Shown here: positions 51,741 to 60,609 of the stretch, in pieces
Layout of the letters: every line of letters starts with the position of its first letter
Numbering within the stretch: position 1 is the first letter of the stretch
Source of the DNA: Alkalihalobacterium sp048323755
GTDB lineage: Bacteria > Bacillota > Bacilli > Bacillales > Bacillaceae_F
Direction: 5' to 3'
Length of the DNA stretch: 64,000 bases
NCBI RefSeq assembly: GCF_048323755.1
Contig: NZ_JBLWFS010000001.1
Location: 310,001 to 374,000 of the forward strand
Notes under the pieces: model-generated
Told to the model about the DNA's origin: nothing
The model's database searches: none
Seen by the model: the letters and a program-made list of their open reading frames with translations, nothing else
Made by a program: the position numbers and the translations under genes

Positions 51741-52093
51741 TGACGTCAGTTAAAGATCTTTTTCTTTCGACGAAGCGGTTGTTAGACTATCTAGAAAAGC
51801 CAATGGAGAAAGAAGAAAGAGACGATTATATAGAGCAGTTGCAAGAACATATCGACGAGCGTCAACAACTGATTGAAAACTTTAATGGAAAACCGCAAAC
51901 ATCCGAAGAGAAAAAAATGGCCGTATTAATGGTCGAATGGAATAAAAAAATCAACGAGTCTTTAAACAGTCATCTACTGACGGTAAGGACAGATATTACT
52001 CAACTTAAGAAGCAAAAAGACACAGGAAAGAAATATGAAAACTCATATGATCATGAACCCATAGATGGCTTTTTCTTTGATAAGAGGAAGTAA
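51740..52093 (+). CDS. fliT: Flagellar chaperone FliT
   Basis: 117 residues starting at the last base of the fliS stop (TAATG). Helical, charged protein of the size and position of FliT; the chaperone for FliD. Sequence similarity to known FliT is weak by eye; the synteny is strong. Confidence 0.85.
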   Translation: MTSVKDLFLSTKRLLDYLEKPMEKEERDDYIEQLQEHIDERQQLIENFNGKPQTSEEKKMAVLMVEWNKKINESLNSHLLTVRTDITQLKKQKDTGKKYENSYDHEPIDGFFFDKRK

Positions 52094-52137
52094 CAACAGG
52101 ACAAATTTCTTGCTATTAAAAAAAGCACTCCTTCAAA

Positions 52138-52190
52138 TGTACTGCACCCCAAAAGTTAGAGTGAAAAACTAACTTTTGGGGTGTTTTTTT
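52138..52190 (+). mobile_element. IS3-family (IS150-group) end remnant acting as terminator
   Basis: TGTACTGCACCCCAAAAGTT at 52138-52157 resembles the terminal inverted repeat of IS150-group elements (TGTACTGACCCC-type). Inside it CACCCCAAAAGTTAG and its perfect 15-bp complement (52169-52183) form a hairpin followed by seven T, a structure also seen at ends of such elements. No transposase remains. It now ends the fliDST transcript. Confidence 0.55.
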
Positions 52191-52589
52191 GAATAAATAC
52201 CACTACTATTGGACTACTAAAATTTGAATAGGAAAGACATACAAAACTATTACTAATACATCACCAATTGAGTTGAGAAACCTGCCGACAGTTGCATGTA
52301 AATTGTTCTAACATACTCAACAAAAAGTTTATCTCTAACCCCTTTGAAAATTAATAAATTCAATTAATACGTTTTGGTAAGAGCTGGTTTCCAATTACCT
52401 AGGAAAGTTCCTAGCCTACTATCAAATCAATAAAAAATATTTAAAAGTGTGAGCAAAAGAAATGATAAATTAGCTTACCGGCAATTTTAAAAAGCTTTAA
52501 GCCAAAAAGCCTTTTCATAAAACAGTTAAATATAAGTTTTATATGCTAAAAAGAATGGTGCGAAAGATGTAGTATTTTGGATAAATTCC
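52191..52589. other. Gap before the chaperone/GTPase operon
   Basis: About 400 AT-rich bases with a minor inverted repeat (CTAGGAA/TTCCTAG at 52399-52414). No gene or known RNA element is recognised. This is the boundary between the flagellar backbone and the inserted system. Confidence 0.4.
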
Positions 52590-52618
52590 TTGTTAATCCG
52601 TTTTATGTAAATTATAAT
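52590..52618 (+). promoter_or_regulatory. Sigma-A type promoter of the GrpE/Hsp70/GTPase operon
   Basis: TTGTTA at 52590-52595, exactly 17 bases, TATAAT at 52613-52618, 63 bases before the first gene. No CIRCE or sigma-B sequence is seen, so this operon is not under the usual heat-shock repressor. Confidence 0.65.
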
Positions 52619-52681
52619 GACTTTATATCTATTAACAAAGTTTTATCTAATAACTATTTTAATATAATGAGGTGAATTCTC

Positions 52682-53734
52682 TTGAAAAGGGAAAAAAAGA
52701 AATCCTTCTTCGATAGTTTTATGAATAAAAATAAACATAATGAGGAGTCATTTGAAGCCTTTCCTGAGCCAATAGACCGGCAAGAGGAAGCGGTGAAAGA
52801 TGAGATAGAATTAGAAGCCTCGATCGAAACACATGAAAGAAATCACCTGGAAAGCTCCCCAGCGGAAGCAGTTATTATTCAAGATCATTCAAATGAAGAT
52901 CATTTACTAGAGTCTAATAAAGTAGATGAGGTAGTCGATGAAATAGAACTACTACCTAAAGCGATGTCGAACATTGAAAATCAAAACATTGAAAACCCTC
53001 CTTTAGAAAATGAAAATATCCAAGAACTCGAACACAACGATGAAAATCTGGAGAAATCCTCCTCGAGAATTGAACAGTTAGAAGCAAAGGTAAAAGAACT
53101 GACGGAAAGACTGGAACAAAAAGAGCAACCTAAAGCAGAGAAAACAGAACCAGTCACTGAAACAGTTACAGAACAGATAGAAGAACCGTTGCCTGACAAC
53201 AATGAAGCTCTTTTAGAAATACGATCAGAAATGACTAAATTACAAGAACTGCAAAAATCGTTAAATGCTGATTTTATGGCGAAGTTAAAATATGATCAAC
53301 ATAAAGAAAGTTTAATTGATCGATTACATAATGAAGTTCAAGAGTATAAGCAGGACCTTGTCAAAAGCACGATGATGCCAGTGATCAACGACTTAATTAT
53401 GGTAATAGACGGCATTCAGAAATTGACTGAAAACCACCGTTCTTCAGAACAGCCAGTTGATCCTGAAAAAATTCTGAAGCAAATGGAAATGATCACGGGC
53501 GATATTGAAGAAGTTCTTTATCGACAAGGCGTTGAGCCATACGAGAGCTTAGAAGATACATTTAATCCATTAAAACAAAAAGTCCACTCGACTGAAGTGA
53601 CTCAAGATGCAGAGAATGAAAAGAAGATTGCTAGAAGATACCGTAAAGGTTATGAGTGGGATGGGAAGAATATCCGAAAAGAGTTTGTTTCTGTTTATAC
53701 GTTAGATAAAAAAGCCAAAGTTAATTCCGACTAA
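52682..53734 (+). CDS. GrpE-like nucleotide-exchange factor with long acidic N-terminus
   Basis: 350 residues from TTG (GAGGTGA upstream). Residues 1-130 are acidic and disordered; 130-200 contain coiled coil; the C-terminal 150 residues are GrpE-like (YKQDLVKSTMMPVINDLIMV, ILKQMEMITGDIEEVLYRQG, and the beta-wing pattern GVEPYESLEDTFNPLKQKVH...GYEWDGKNIRKEFVSVY). Housekeeping GrpE is about 190 residues, so this is a specialised version. It presumably drives ADP release from the two Hsp70-type proteins encoded next. Confidence 0.85.
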   Translation: MKREKKKSFFDSFMNKNKHNEESFEAFPEPIDRQEEAVKDEIELEASIETHERNHLESSPAEAVIIQDHSNEDHLLESNKVDEVVDEIELLPKAMSNIENQNIENPPLENENIQELEHNDENLEKSSSRIEQLEAKVKELTERLEQKEQPKAEKTEPVTETVTEQIEEPLPDNNEALLEIRSEMTKLQELQKSLNADFMAKLKYDQHKESLIDRLHNEVQEYKQDLVKSTMMPVINDLIMVIDGIQKLTENHRSSEQPVDPEKILKQMEMITGDIEEVLYRQGVEPYESLEDTFNPLKQKVHSTEVTQDAENEKKIARRYRKGYEWDGKNIRKEFVSVYTLDKKAKVNSD

Positions 53735-53762
53735 ACATAGTGCAAATCAAAGGAGAGAATAG

Positions 53763-55460
53763 ATGATGACTGAACAATTAAAAAAGGTATTTGGTATAGA
53801 TTTAGGAACTACATATTCTTGTATTTCTTACGTAGATGAAAATAATAAAGCAGTAATCGTCCCTAATGCTGAAGGGGAGCGAATTACGCCGTCTGTCGTA
53901 TATTTTGAAGAAGGCGGTAACAACATTATCGTCGGTGAAGCGGCAAAGGAAATTTCAAAAATGTACCCCGAAGAAGTGGTTTCTTTCGTTAAGCGTTCAA
54001 TGGGAGATGAAAACTTTGTTTTCTTCCACGAAGACACAGAATACCGCCCGGAAGAAATATCGGCAAGAATTTTAAGAAAGCTAGTAAATGATGCACAGGA
54101 GACTCTTGGGGAAACGATAGAAGATGTCGTTATCACTTGCCCTGCTTACTTTGGAATAAACGAGCGTGAGGCTACGAAACGTGCGGGTGAAATTGCGGGT
54201 TTAAATGTCATTCAAATTATTAATGAGCCAACAGCAGCTGCGATTGCTTATGGTTTTACAGATAACCCAGATGACCAAGAGGAAAAGACAATTCTAGTTT
54301 ATGACCTAGGGGGAGGGACGTTTGACATTACAATGATCAAAGTTTCTTCTGAGAAGATTGAAGTTGTTGTAACAGGCGGGGATCATAACTTAGGCGGTAA
54401 AGATTGGGATGACACCATTATTAATTATCTCGTTGAGCAATACCATGAACAAACAGGAAAAGACGATGATATTTTACTAGATCCAGAGACTTTCCAAGAA
54501 TTGCAACTTGCAGCAGAAAAAGCGAAAAAAACGCTTACTCAACGAACGAAAACTGGAATTGCTTTTACTCATGGTACAGATCGTGTGAAAGTTGAATTAA
54601 CGAAAGAGAAATTTGAAGAACTGACAGCTCATTTGACGGAACGAACGGTGAGTTTAACGAATTTAATGCTAGATGAGGCGAAAAAAAAAGGTGTAGAAGG
54701 GTTCGACGACATCATTCTTGTTGGTGGTTCTACACGTATGCCGCAAATCAGTGAAGCGATCACGAAAGAATTTGGCAAGCTTCCAGTAACCTTCGATCCA
54801 GACGAGGCTGTTTCAAAAGGTGCTGCTTTATTTGGTCATCAGTCAATCATTAAAGATGAAATTATTAAAATTTATAACTCGATGGCGACGGAAAACGTAG
54901 AAGGGCCGACATTTAGTCTTGGAAGTGATACAAGCGGTGCGGATAAAGAAATTCTTGGCGAAGCAGCGAATGAAGTAGCATCGAAATTTAATTTCTCACT
55001 TGGTGGAGTGAAAAGTGCATTAAATAAAACCATTATTAACGTTTCAAGTAAAAGCTTCGGTATTGTTGCTTACAACGAAGATGACGAACAAGTTGTGTTT
55101 AACATTATCTATAAGAACGATCAAGTTCCGACAGAAGTAACAGAAACGTTTACAACCAGGGAAGATAATCAAGAAAACGTTGAGATTACGATTAAAGAGA
55201 ATGAAGTATCTGAACAACAGTTAGCCATTGAGGATGCAACTGAAATCGGTATGGCTTTATTAGATATGCCTCCTGGGCTGCCACGAGGCTCAGAACTAGA
55301 TGTGACTTTTAAACTAAACGAGGAAGGCCGTTTAGAAGTAACAGCAGTCGAAAGCACAGAATCCCGCCAAGTCTCAACAACGGTTGAAACAAAGTCAGTT
55401 ATCTCGGGTGAAGAGTTGGAAGCTGCGAAAGAACGCAGCAAGGCGGTTAAGGTAAGCTAA
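53763..55460 (+). CDS. Specialised Hsp70 (DnaK-like) without helical lid
   Basis: 565 residues; AAAGGAG before ATGATG. Complete actin-fold ATPase: GIDLGTTYSC (11-20), catalytic Lys77 in SFVKRSMG, INEPTAAAIAYGF, VYDLGGGTFDITM, LVGGSTRMPQI. After residue 367 comes a roughly 60-residue Gly/Ser/Ala-rich segment (FSLGSDTSGADKEILG) in place of the conserved DVLLLDV linker, then a beta-sandwich substrate domain (SKSFGIVAY, DMPPGLPRGSELDVTFKLNE). The protein ends there: the alpha-helical lid of normal DnaK is missing. One-base overlap with the next gene. Confidence 0.92.
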   Translation: MMTEQLKKVFGIDLGTTYSCISYVDENNKAVIVPNAEGERITPSVVYFEEGGNNIIVGEAAKEISKMYPEEVVSFVKRSMGDENFVFFHEDTEYRPEEISARILRKLVNDAQETLGETIEDVVITCPAYFGINEREATKRAGEIAGLNVIQIINEPTAAAIAYGFTDNPDDQEEKTILVYDLGGGTFDITMIKVSSEKIEVVVTGGDHNLGGKDWDDTIINYLVEQYHEQTGKDDDILLDPETFQELQLAAEKAKKTLTQRTKTGIAFTHGTDRVKVELTKEKFEELTAHLTERTVSLTNLMLDEAKKKGVEGFDDIILVGGSTRMPQISEAITKEFGKLPVTFDPDEAVSKGAALFGHQSIIKDEIIKIYNSMATENVEGPTFSLGSDTSGADKEILGEAANEVASKFNFSLGGVKSALNKTIINVSSKSFGIVAYNEDDEQVVFNIIYKNDQVPTEVTETFTTREDNQENVEITIKENEVSEQQLAIEDATEIGMALLDMPPGLPRGSELDVTFKLNEEGRLEVTAVESTESRQVSTTVETKSVISGEELEAAKERSKAVKVS

Positions 55461-57568
55461 TGGGTAAAAACATGAGTTATCGAATCGGAATTGACTTAGG
55501 AACGACATTTTCAGTCATTAGTTACGTCGATGAGCATGGAAAACCGAAAATTATTAAGAATGCTGAGGGGAAAACGACGACCCCCTCAGTCATCTACTTT
55601 GGTGAATCTGAACCTATAGTTGGAGAAGAGGCGAAAGAAAGACAGGCATTTGGTGATATTGAAGTCGCTTCTTTTTTTAAGCGCTCTATGGGTGATGACT
55701 CTTTTGTGGAGTTTTTTAACGATCAAGAATACTCGGCCACTGATCTTGCGGCTATTGTCTTAAAAAAGTTAAAAAAAGATGCAGAGGCAGTATTAGGGGG
55801 AACGGTGAATGAAGCGGTAATCACCGTTCCTGCTTATTTTGAAAATAAACAACGGTTAGAAACAATGCGTGCAGGTGAAATGGCAGGTTTAAAGGTTAGT
55901 GCCATTATTAATGAACCTACAGCCGCATCACTAGCCTATGGAATAGATCAAACTGAAAATCAAACGTTAATCGTTTATGACCTCGGTGGTGGAACGTTCG
56001 ATGTCACGATCGTTGAAGTTTCCGCTGAACGAATAAAAGTGTTAGCAACGGCTGGCGATCATTCTCTTGGCGGGAAAGATTGGGATGACCGTATTGTGTC
56101 CTACGTTACGGAACAATTTGAAGAAGTACACGGGATTGATCCTCTTGCGAACTTTGAAACGATGAATGATTTAATTATTAAAGGGGAGCAAGCTAAGAAA
56201 ACGTTAACGACTCGATCAACTACCTCTATTCCTATTGTATGTAACGGTGTAAGAGACCAATTCACGATTTCTAGAGAATTGTTTGAAGAGCTGACGGAGG
56301 ATTTGCTCGAGCGCACGTGGAGTCTTACGAATCAAGCGCTCAACCAAGCCGATTTGCGTTGGGATCAAGTGAGTAATGTCCTGCTAGTTGGTGGGTCTAC
56401 ACGGATGCCGATGGTTTCAGAGTATATTCAAGCGAAAACGGGGTCACCACCTTTGAATGGAGTTCACCCTGATGAAGCTGTTGCATTAGGCGCGGCTATT
56501 CAAGCTGATATGTCACGTGGGGAAACGAAACGTCCTAAACTATCGTTAGGCAGTCAAAAGAAAATAGAAGATGTAATGAGTCATAGTCTAGGAATGATTG
56601 CTATTAATAAGAACGGCGATCGTTACCTAAATTCCATTATACTTCCGAAAAATGTGTCGATCCCTTCGACAAGAAAGAAAACATATCAAATCGAAACGAA
56701 CCCAGTTAGAAACAATAGTTTGGAAGTTTATACGACTCAGGGAGAGAGTAATAATCCACTAGAATGTACAATTGTCGGAAAATATAAAATTCAGAATATC
56801 CCTCATAACACAAACGGACTGGCTGTTCTAGAAGTTTCCTATTCCTATGATGCAAATGGCGTTGTACAAGTAAGTGCGGAGGATAAATCAAGCGGCGTTC
56901 TTTTACCGGCAAAAGAAGAAGATGTTCCAAGTGATCTAAGTTGGTTGTCGCAAGCACCAAAGCAACAAGAAGAAGTTCTTGTAAAACCGCCGTTATCTGT
57001 ATGTATTGCTTTAGATTTATCTGGAAGTATGGCAGGTGCACCACTGGCTGAAGCTCAGCAAGCGGCAAGAGAGTTTATCAATAAACTCGACTTCTCAAAT
57101 ACAACTGCAGGTTTAATTGGCTTCTCCGATCGAACTTTGATTGTTCAAGACATGATTTCTGACCCAGAAGCATTGAACGATAGCATTGATAGATACTCTT
57201 TACATTTCCACCAAAATGATACGGGTTTTGGTAACTTAGCAGAACCGTTTACCGATACAGTCCAACTATTGAAAGATAAGGATGGTCATAAATTCCTTAT
57301 CGTGTTAACGGACGGCATGTGGTCTAATCAAACAAATGCGATTAAGCAGGCAAAAGCCTGTCACGACGAAGGTATAGAAGTTATAGCCGTTGGATTTGGT
57401 AGTGCAAATAAAGAATTCTTAACAGAAATTGCGACGTCAGAAGAAAGTGCCTTGTTTACAAATCTCACAGAGCTCGTAGAATCCTTCTCAAAAATAGCCC
57501 AAGTATTAAGTGATCAAAATCTCTTGGCCACCAAAAAGAAAGCGGGCGGATTAAGAATCTTTAGGTGA
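55460..57568 (+). CDS. Hsp70-von Willebrand factor A fusion protein
   Basis: 702 residues, start overlapping the previous stop by one base (TAATG). Residues 1-365: Hsp70 ATPase (IGIDLGTTFSVISYV, FFKRSMGDDS, NEPTAASLAYG, VYDLGGGTFDVTI, LVGGSTRMPMV). Residues 375-490: substrate-type beta domain with a recognisable linker (IEDVMSHSLGMIAI). Residues 512-695: vWA domain replacing the lid, with MIDAS DLSGS (DxSxS) and VLTDGMW. The vWA should bind a partner through a metal ion. This looks like a chaperone turned into a sensor or adaptor. Confidence 0.92.
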   Translation: MGKNMSYRIGIDLGTTFSVISYVDEHGKPKIIKNAEGKTTTPSVIYFGESEPIVGEEAKERQAFGDIEVASFFKRSMGDDSFVEFFNDQEYSATDLAAIVLKKLKKDAEAVLGGTVNEAVITVPAYFENKQRLETMRAGEMAGLKVSAIINEPTAASLAYGIDQTENQTLIVYDLGGGTFDVTIVEVSAERIKVLATAGDHSLGGKDWDDRIVSYVTEQFEEVHGIDPLANFETMNDLIIKGEQAKKTLTTRSTTSIPIVCNGVRDQFTISRELFEELTEDLLERTWSLTNQALNQADLRWDQVSNVLLVGGSTRMPMVSEYIQAKTGSPPLNGVHPDEAVALGAAIQADMSRGETKRPKLSLGSQKKIEDVMSHSLGMIAINKNGDRYLNSIILPKNVSIPSTRKKTYQIETNPVRNNSLEVYTTQGESNNPLECTIVGKYKIQNIPHNTNGLAVLEVSYSYDANGVVQVSAEDKSSGVLLPAKEEDVPSDLSWLSQAPKQQEEVLVKPPLSVCIALDLSGSMAGAPLAEAQQAAREFINKLDFSNTTAGLIGFSDRTLIVQDMISDPEALNDSIDRYSLHFHQNDTGFGNLAEPFTDTVQLLKDKDGHKFLIVLTDGMWSNQTNAIKQAKACHDEGIEVIAVGFGSANKEFLTEIATSEESALFTNLTELVESFSKIAQVLSDQNLLATKKKAGGLRIFR

Positions 57569-57585
57569 AAGGATAAGTAAGTATT

Positions 57586-60573
57586 ATGTCTAGAAAAAAC
57601 TTTTTCTTACTGCTAGAAATGGATTTTAATAACATCCCAGAAGATGAAAATGAGATTAAAAACAAGATTAAAAGAAAGCGTGCAGAATGGTCAAAACTAA
57701 GAAACCATCCTGGCCGAAGTACAGAAGCGAAGGCGAATCTCGAACTCGTCAGTGAAATTGAAGCGGTCATGTTAGACCCTGATATGCGTTTAGAAGAAGC
57801 CGAAGCTGCAAGAGAGATGAAAAAAAGAGAAGCGCTTGAAAAGGAGCGAGAAGCTTTTTCTGCTGTCGATAAAATGGTTCAAATTTTATCTGTAAGAGGG
57901 TGGATTTATGAAAGTGAAGTAGCCGATATGGTGAAAAGCTTCCATTTGTCTGAAAGCCAAGTGAAAAGCCGAATCTCACTACCTGTCAAAGCTGCATCAA
58001 GTAAACAAAATCAACGGCGAGAGATAACAGTTGACACATCTAAGGCAAAGAAAATTGCAGAGCTTTGTGAAAACATAGGGGTGAACTCGGTTCATCCAGG
58101 TGGGGTGCCTAGTTTATACGACTTTCTGCAAGTTTCACCGACCTCAAGTCTTGATACGTTGCTAGAAACTGCAGATGAAAAGTATAAAGAGTTATCGAAA
58201 AAAAGACGAGATGCAAAAAGTGAGTATGAAACAAAGCTTCAATCCTATTGTAAATCGATCTTTCAGCGAGAACGAAAGGAATACGATCTTGCATTAATTC
58301 AATTGCGACTTGAAAGTTTAAAAGAAACGATTCAGATCGCTACATCCTCATCGACATTAGATGATATCGTCTTTGAGCAGATTGTCAAAGAAGGAATGAG
58401 CTTAGGTGTAACGCAAGAAGAAGTAACTTCGTTTATAACTGGATACTGTGCTCAAAATCATATTACGGTCGGAAGTAACAATAACACTAAGAAACAAAAG
58501 AAACTGAAGCAGTGTGGACATTGTGGGTTAGTTAATGGAGAACATGATAAGTATTGTTCTAGATGTGCAAACGAATTAGAAGTGACTTGTTCATCTTGTA
58601 AGAGCATCGTGCCATCGACAGCCCATGTTTGCAGCAGTTGTGGCTTTGAAGTCGGCGACTTATATAAATGGAAGAAAGTCATACGTGAAGCGAATTATCA
58701 TCTATCGGTAGATGAGGTTGAAATTGCAGAACGTCTATATCATCAAGTATTAAGTCGCTGGACTGATAACGTGGAAGTAAAGAAAAAATTAATGGAAGTG
58801 CAACGTAAACAACAAGACCAAGAAAGCAAGATTGCTAGAATAATGAGTTTAGTCGAAAATAAGCGGTTCTATGCAGCTAGGAGTGAACTGTTAAGAATGA
58901 AACGGACGATCGAGCAATCCGTTACTCTTAAAAGTATAGAAGAAGTTTGCAGAGATCATATTCTGTCTGCAGAAAGTTTATTAAAACGTGCTCGAAACTT
59001 ACAAGATGAAAACCAAGCTTCTCAATATTATATGAAAGCGATGGAAATTGCCGCTGATTGTAAAGAGGCAAACGATATGATTGCAAAATGGCCACCGGAG
59101 TCACCGAAAAGCTTGCAAGTTACCCCTCGTGCTGCTGAAATTCATTTGAAATGGCAACCAAGTGAATCGCCCGGAACGATCCATTACCGTGTCCTGCGTA
59201 AAAAAGGAAGCGAGGTATTACATAGTACAGATGGCGAAATCATTCAAGAAAACGTGAAATCTTCATTTGTAGATAATAGTGCAGAAGGTGGTGCTCCATA
59301 CTTCTACGGTGTGTTTGCCGTTCGAGGTCAAACCGTTTCAGAAAAAGGAATGGTCCAAGGACCGTTTCTTCGTCGTCCAGAGGTGGCAGATGTGACGATT
59401 CATCAAGATGACAGCGTCATTGAATTAAATTGGACAACGCCAAAAGGAGCAACTTCTGTTGAAGTATGGCGGAAAGAAGGGGCTGTACCAACAAACAGAC
59501 AGGATGGGACGAAGTTAAAAGGCGTTACACTGGATGGTGTAAAGGACGATACTGTAACTTTTGGCAAGACATATGGATTTCGAATTGTCGTACGTTATGG
59601 AACAGAAGAAGCAGCTACTTTTTCGGAAGGTGTAAGTTTACAGTCAAAAGCTATTCGTCTACCTAAAGTTGTCGGTGACTTCACAATTAAACGCGAAGGC
59701 AATGGAGTTTTTGTTGAGATACCGGAAATGAATGATGAAGTTCGTATCTATTATGCTAATCAACCTTTTACTTATAAAAAAGGAGAGACCTGCCCAATCG
59801 ATAAATTGCCTCAGCTCGGAGACAAGGTTGATTTCTCTGAGAAGAAGGCCGCATTTGTAAAAGTTAACTTAAGAAAGCCATTGTACTTCATACCCGTTTC
59901 ATTCAATGAAGAGGTAGCTGTCTTCGGAGAAATGAAAGTCTCAAAAGACCACCCTGAAGTCAGCAATATCTTTCATAAAGTAGAGCAAAACTCACTCATT
60001 GTTCAGTGGATATGGCCAGATAAAATCAAACGGGTAATCGTTGCTTATCGTAAAGATGCATTTCCTGTATCGCATGACGATCCACAAGCAACTAAAATAC
60101 AGATTGAAAAAGGAAGCTATGAGTTGTTAGACGGCTACAAAATTTCTAGTCGTGAACAAGATTATTATTTTACAATATTTACCGTTTATGAAGAAGGGGA
60201 CGATGTTATCTACTCGAACGGAGAACAGTATTTATGCTTAAATACGAAGCCAGTAGAGATTAGTTATGAAATTAATACGTCCAGCTTTTTCAAGAAAAAA
60301 ATAAGAGTTTCGCTGTCGACAGATACAGCAGTAACATTACCTGGTTTAGTTTTAGTGAAAAAGGCATTATCACCTCCAACGAGTAAAACGGATGGAAAAG
60401 AAATTTATCGTATACCAGGAAACGAAGAAATGATTCGAACAATGCAAGTAGATATTCCATCTGAACACTTTGAAAAAAACATGTACGCAAGGCTCTTCTT
60501 TATTAATGATAAGGAAGCACCGAAAGTACGACTGCAGCCAAAAGGCGGAAAAGATGTATTACGACTTTGGTAA
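57586..60573 (+). CDS. J-like / double zinc-ribbon / fibronectin-type scaffold protein
   Basis: 995 residues; AAAGGATAAG before ATG. Residues 1-75 resemble a J domain: charged helix KNKIKRKRAEWSKL, then NHPGRSTEAKANLELVSEIE and LDPDMRLEEAE; the invariant HPD is HPG (41-43). A second J-like segment (about 181-245, SLYDFLQVSPTSSLDTLL) follows. At 310-352 is a double zinc ribbon (CGHCG, CSRC, CSSC, CSSCG), then a TPR-like helical part (about 360-500) and about four fibronectin-type modules (505-995). It probably bridges the Hsp70s to the GTPase/GAP1 proteins. Confidence 0.8.
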   Translation: MSRKNFFLLLEMDFNNIPEDENEIKNKIKRKRAEWSKLRNHPGRSTEAKANLELVSEIEAVMLDPDMRLEEAEAAREMKKREALEKEREAFSAVDKMVQILSVRGWIYESEVADMVKSFHLSESQVKSRISLPVKAASSKQNQRREITVDTSKAKKIAELCENIGVNSVHPGGVPSLYDFLQVSPTSSLDTLLETADEKYKELSKKRRDAKSEYETKLQSYCKSIFQRERKEYDLALIQLRLESLKETIQIATSSSTLDDIVFEQIVKEGMSLGVTQEEVTSFITGYCAQNHITVGSNNNTKKQKKLKQCGHCGLVNGEHDKYCSRCANELEVTCSSCKSIVPSTAHVCSSCGFEVGDLYKWKKVIREANYHLSVDEVEIAERLYHQVLSRWTDNVEVKKKLMEVQRKQQDQESKIARIMSLVENKRFYAARSELLRMKRTIEQSVTLKSIEEVCRDHILSAESLLKRARNLQDENQASQYYMKAMEIAADCKEANDMIAKWPPESPKSLQVTPRAAEIHLKWQPSESPGTIHYRVLRKKGSEVLHSTDGEIIQENVKSSFVDNSAEGGAPYFYGVFAVRGQTVSEKGMVQGPFLRRPEVADVTIHQDDSVIELNWTTPKGATSVEVWRKEGAVPTNRQDGTKLKGVTLDGVKDDTVTFGKTYGFRIVVRYGTEEAATFSEGVSLQSKAIRLPKVVGDFTIKREGNGVFVEIPEMNDEVRIYYANQPFTYKKGETCPIDKLPQLGDKVDFSEKKAAFVKVNLRKPLYFIPVSFNEEVAVFGEMKVSKDHPEVSNIFHKVEQNSLIVQWIWPDKIKRVIVAYRKDAFPVSHDDPQATKIQIEKGSYELLDGYKISSREQDYYFTIFTVYEEGDDVIYSNGEQYLCLNTKPVEISYEINTSSFFKKKIRVSLSTDTAVTLPGLVLVKKALSPPTSKTDGKEIYRIPGNEEMIRTMQVDIPSEHFEKNMYARLFFINDKEAPKVRLQPKGGKDVLRLW

Positions 60574-60609
60574 GGGATAAAAAAAGACGAAAAAAGAGGG
60601 ACGAGAAAT

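Noticed and set aside
52138..52190. Complete insertion sequence
   Set aside because: Only one terminal sequence with a hairpin is present; no transposase frame follows.
52682..55460. The housekeeping grpE-dnaK operon
   Set aside because: No hrcA or dnaJ neighbours, no CIRCE element, GrpE is twice the usual length and the Hsp70 lacks its lid; these are specialised paralogs.
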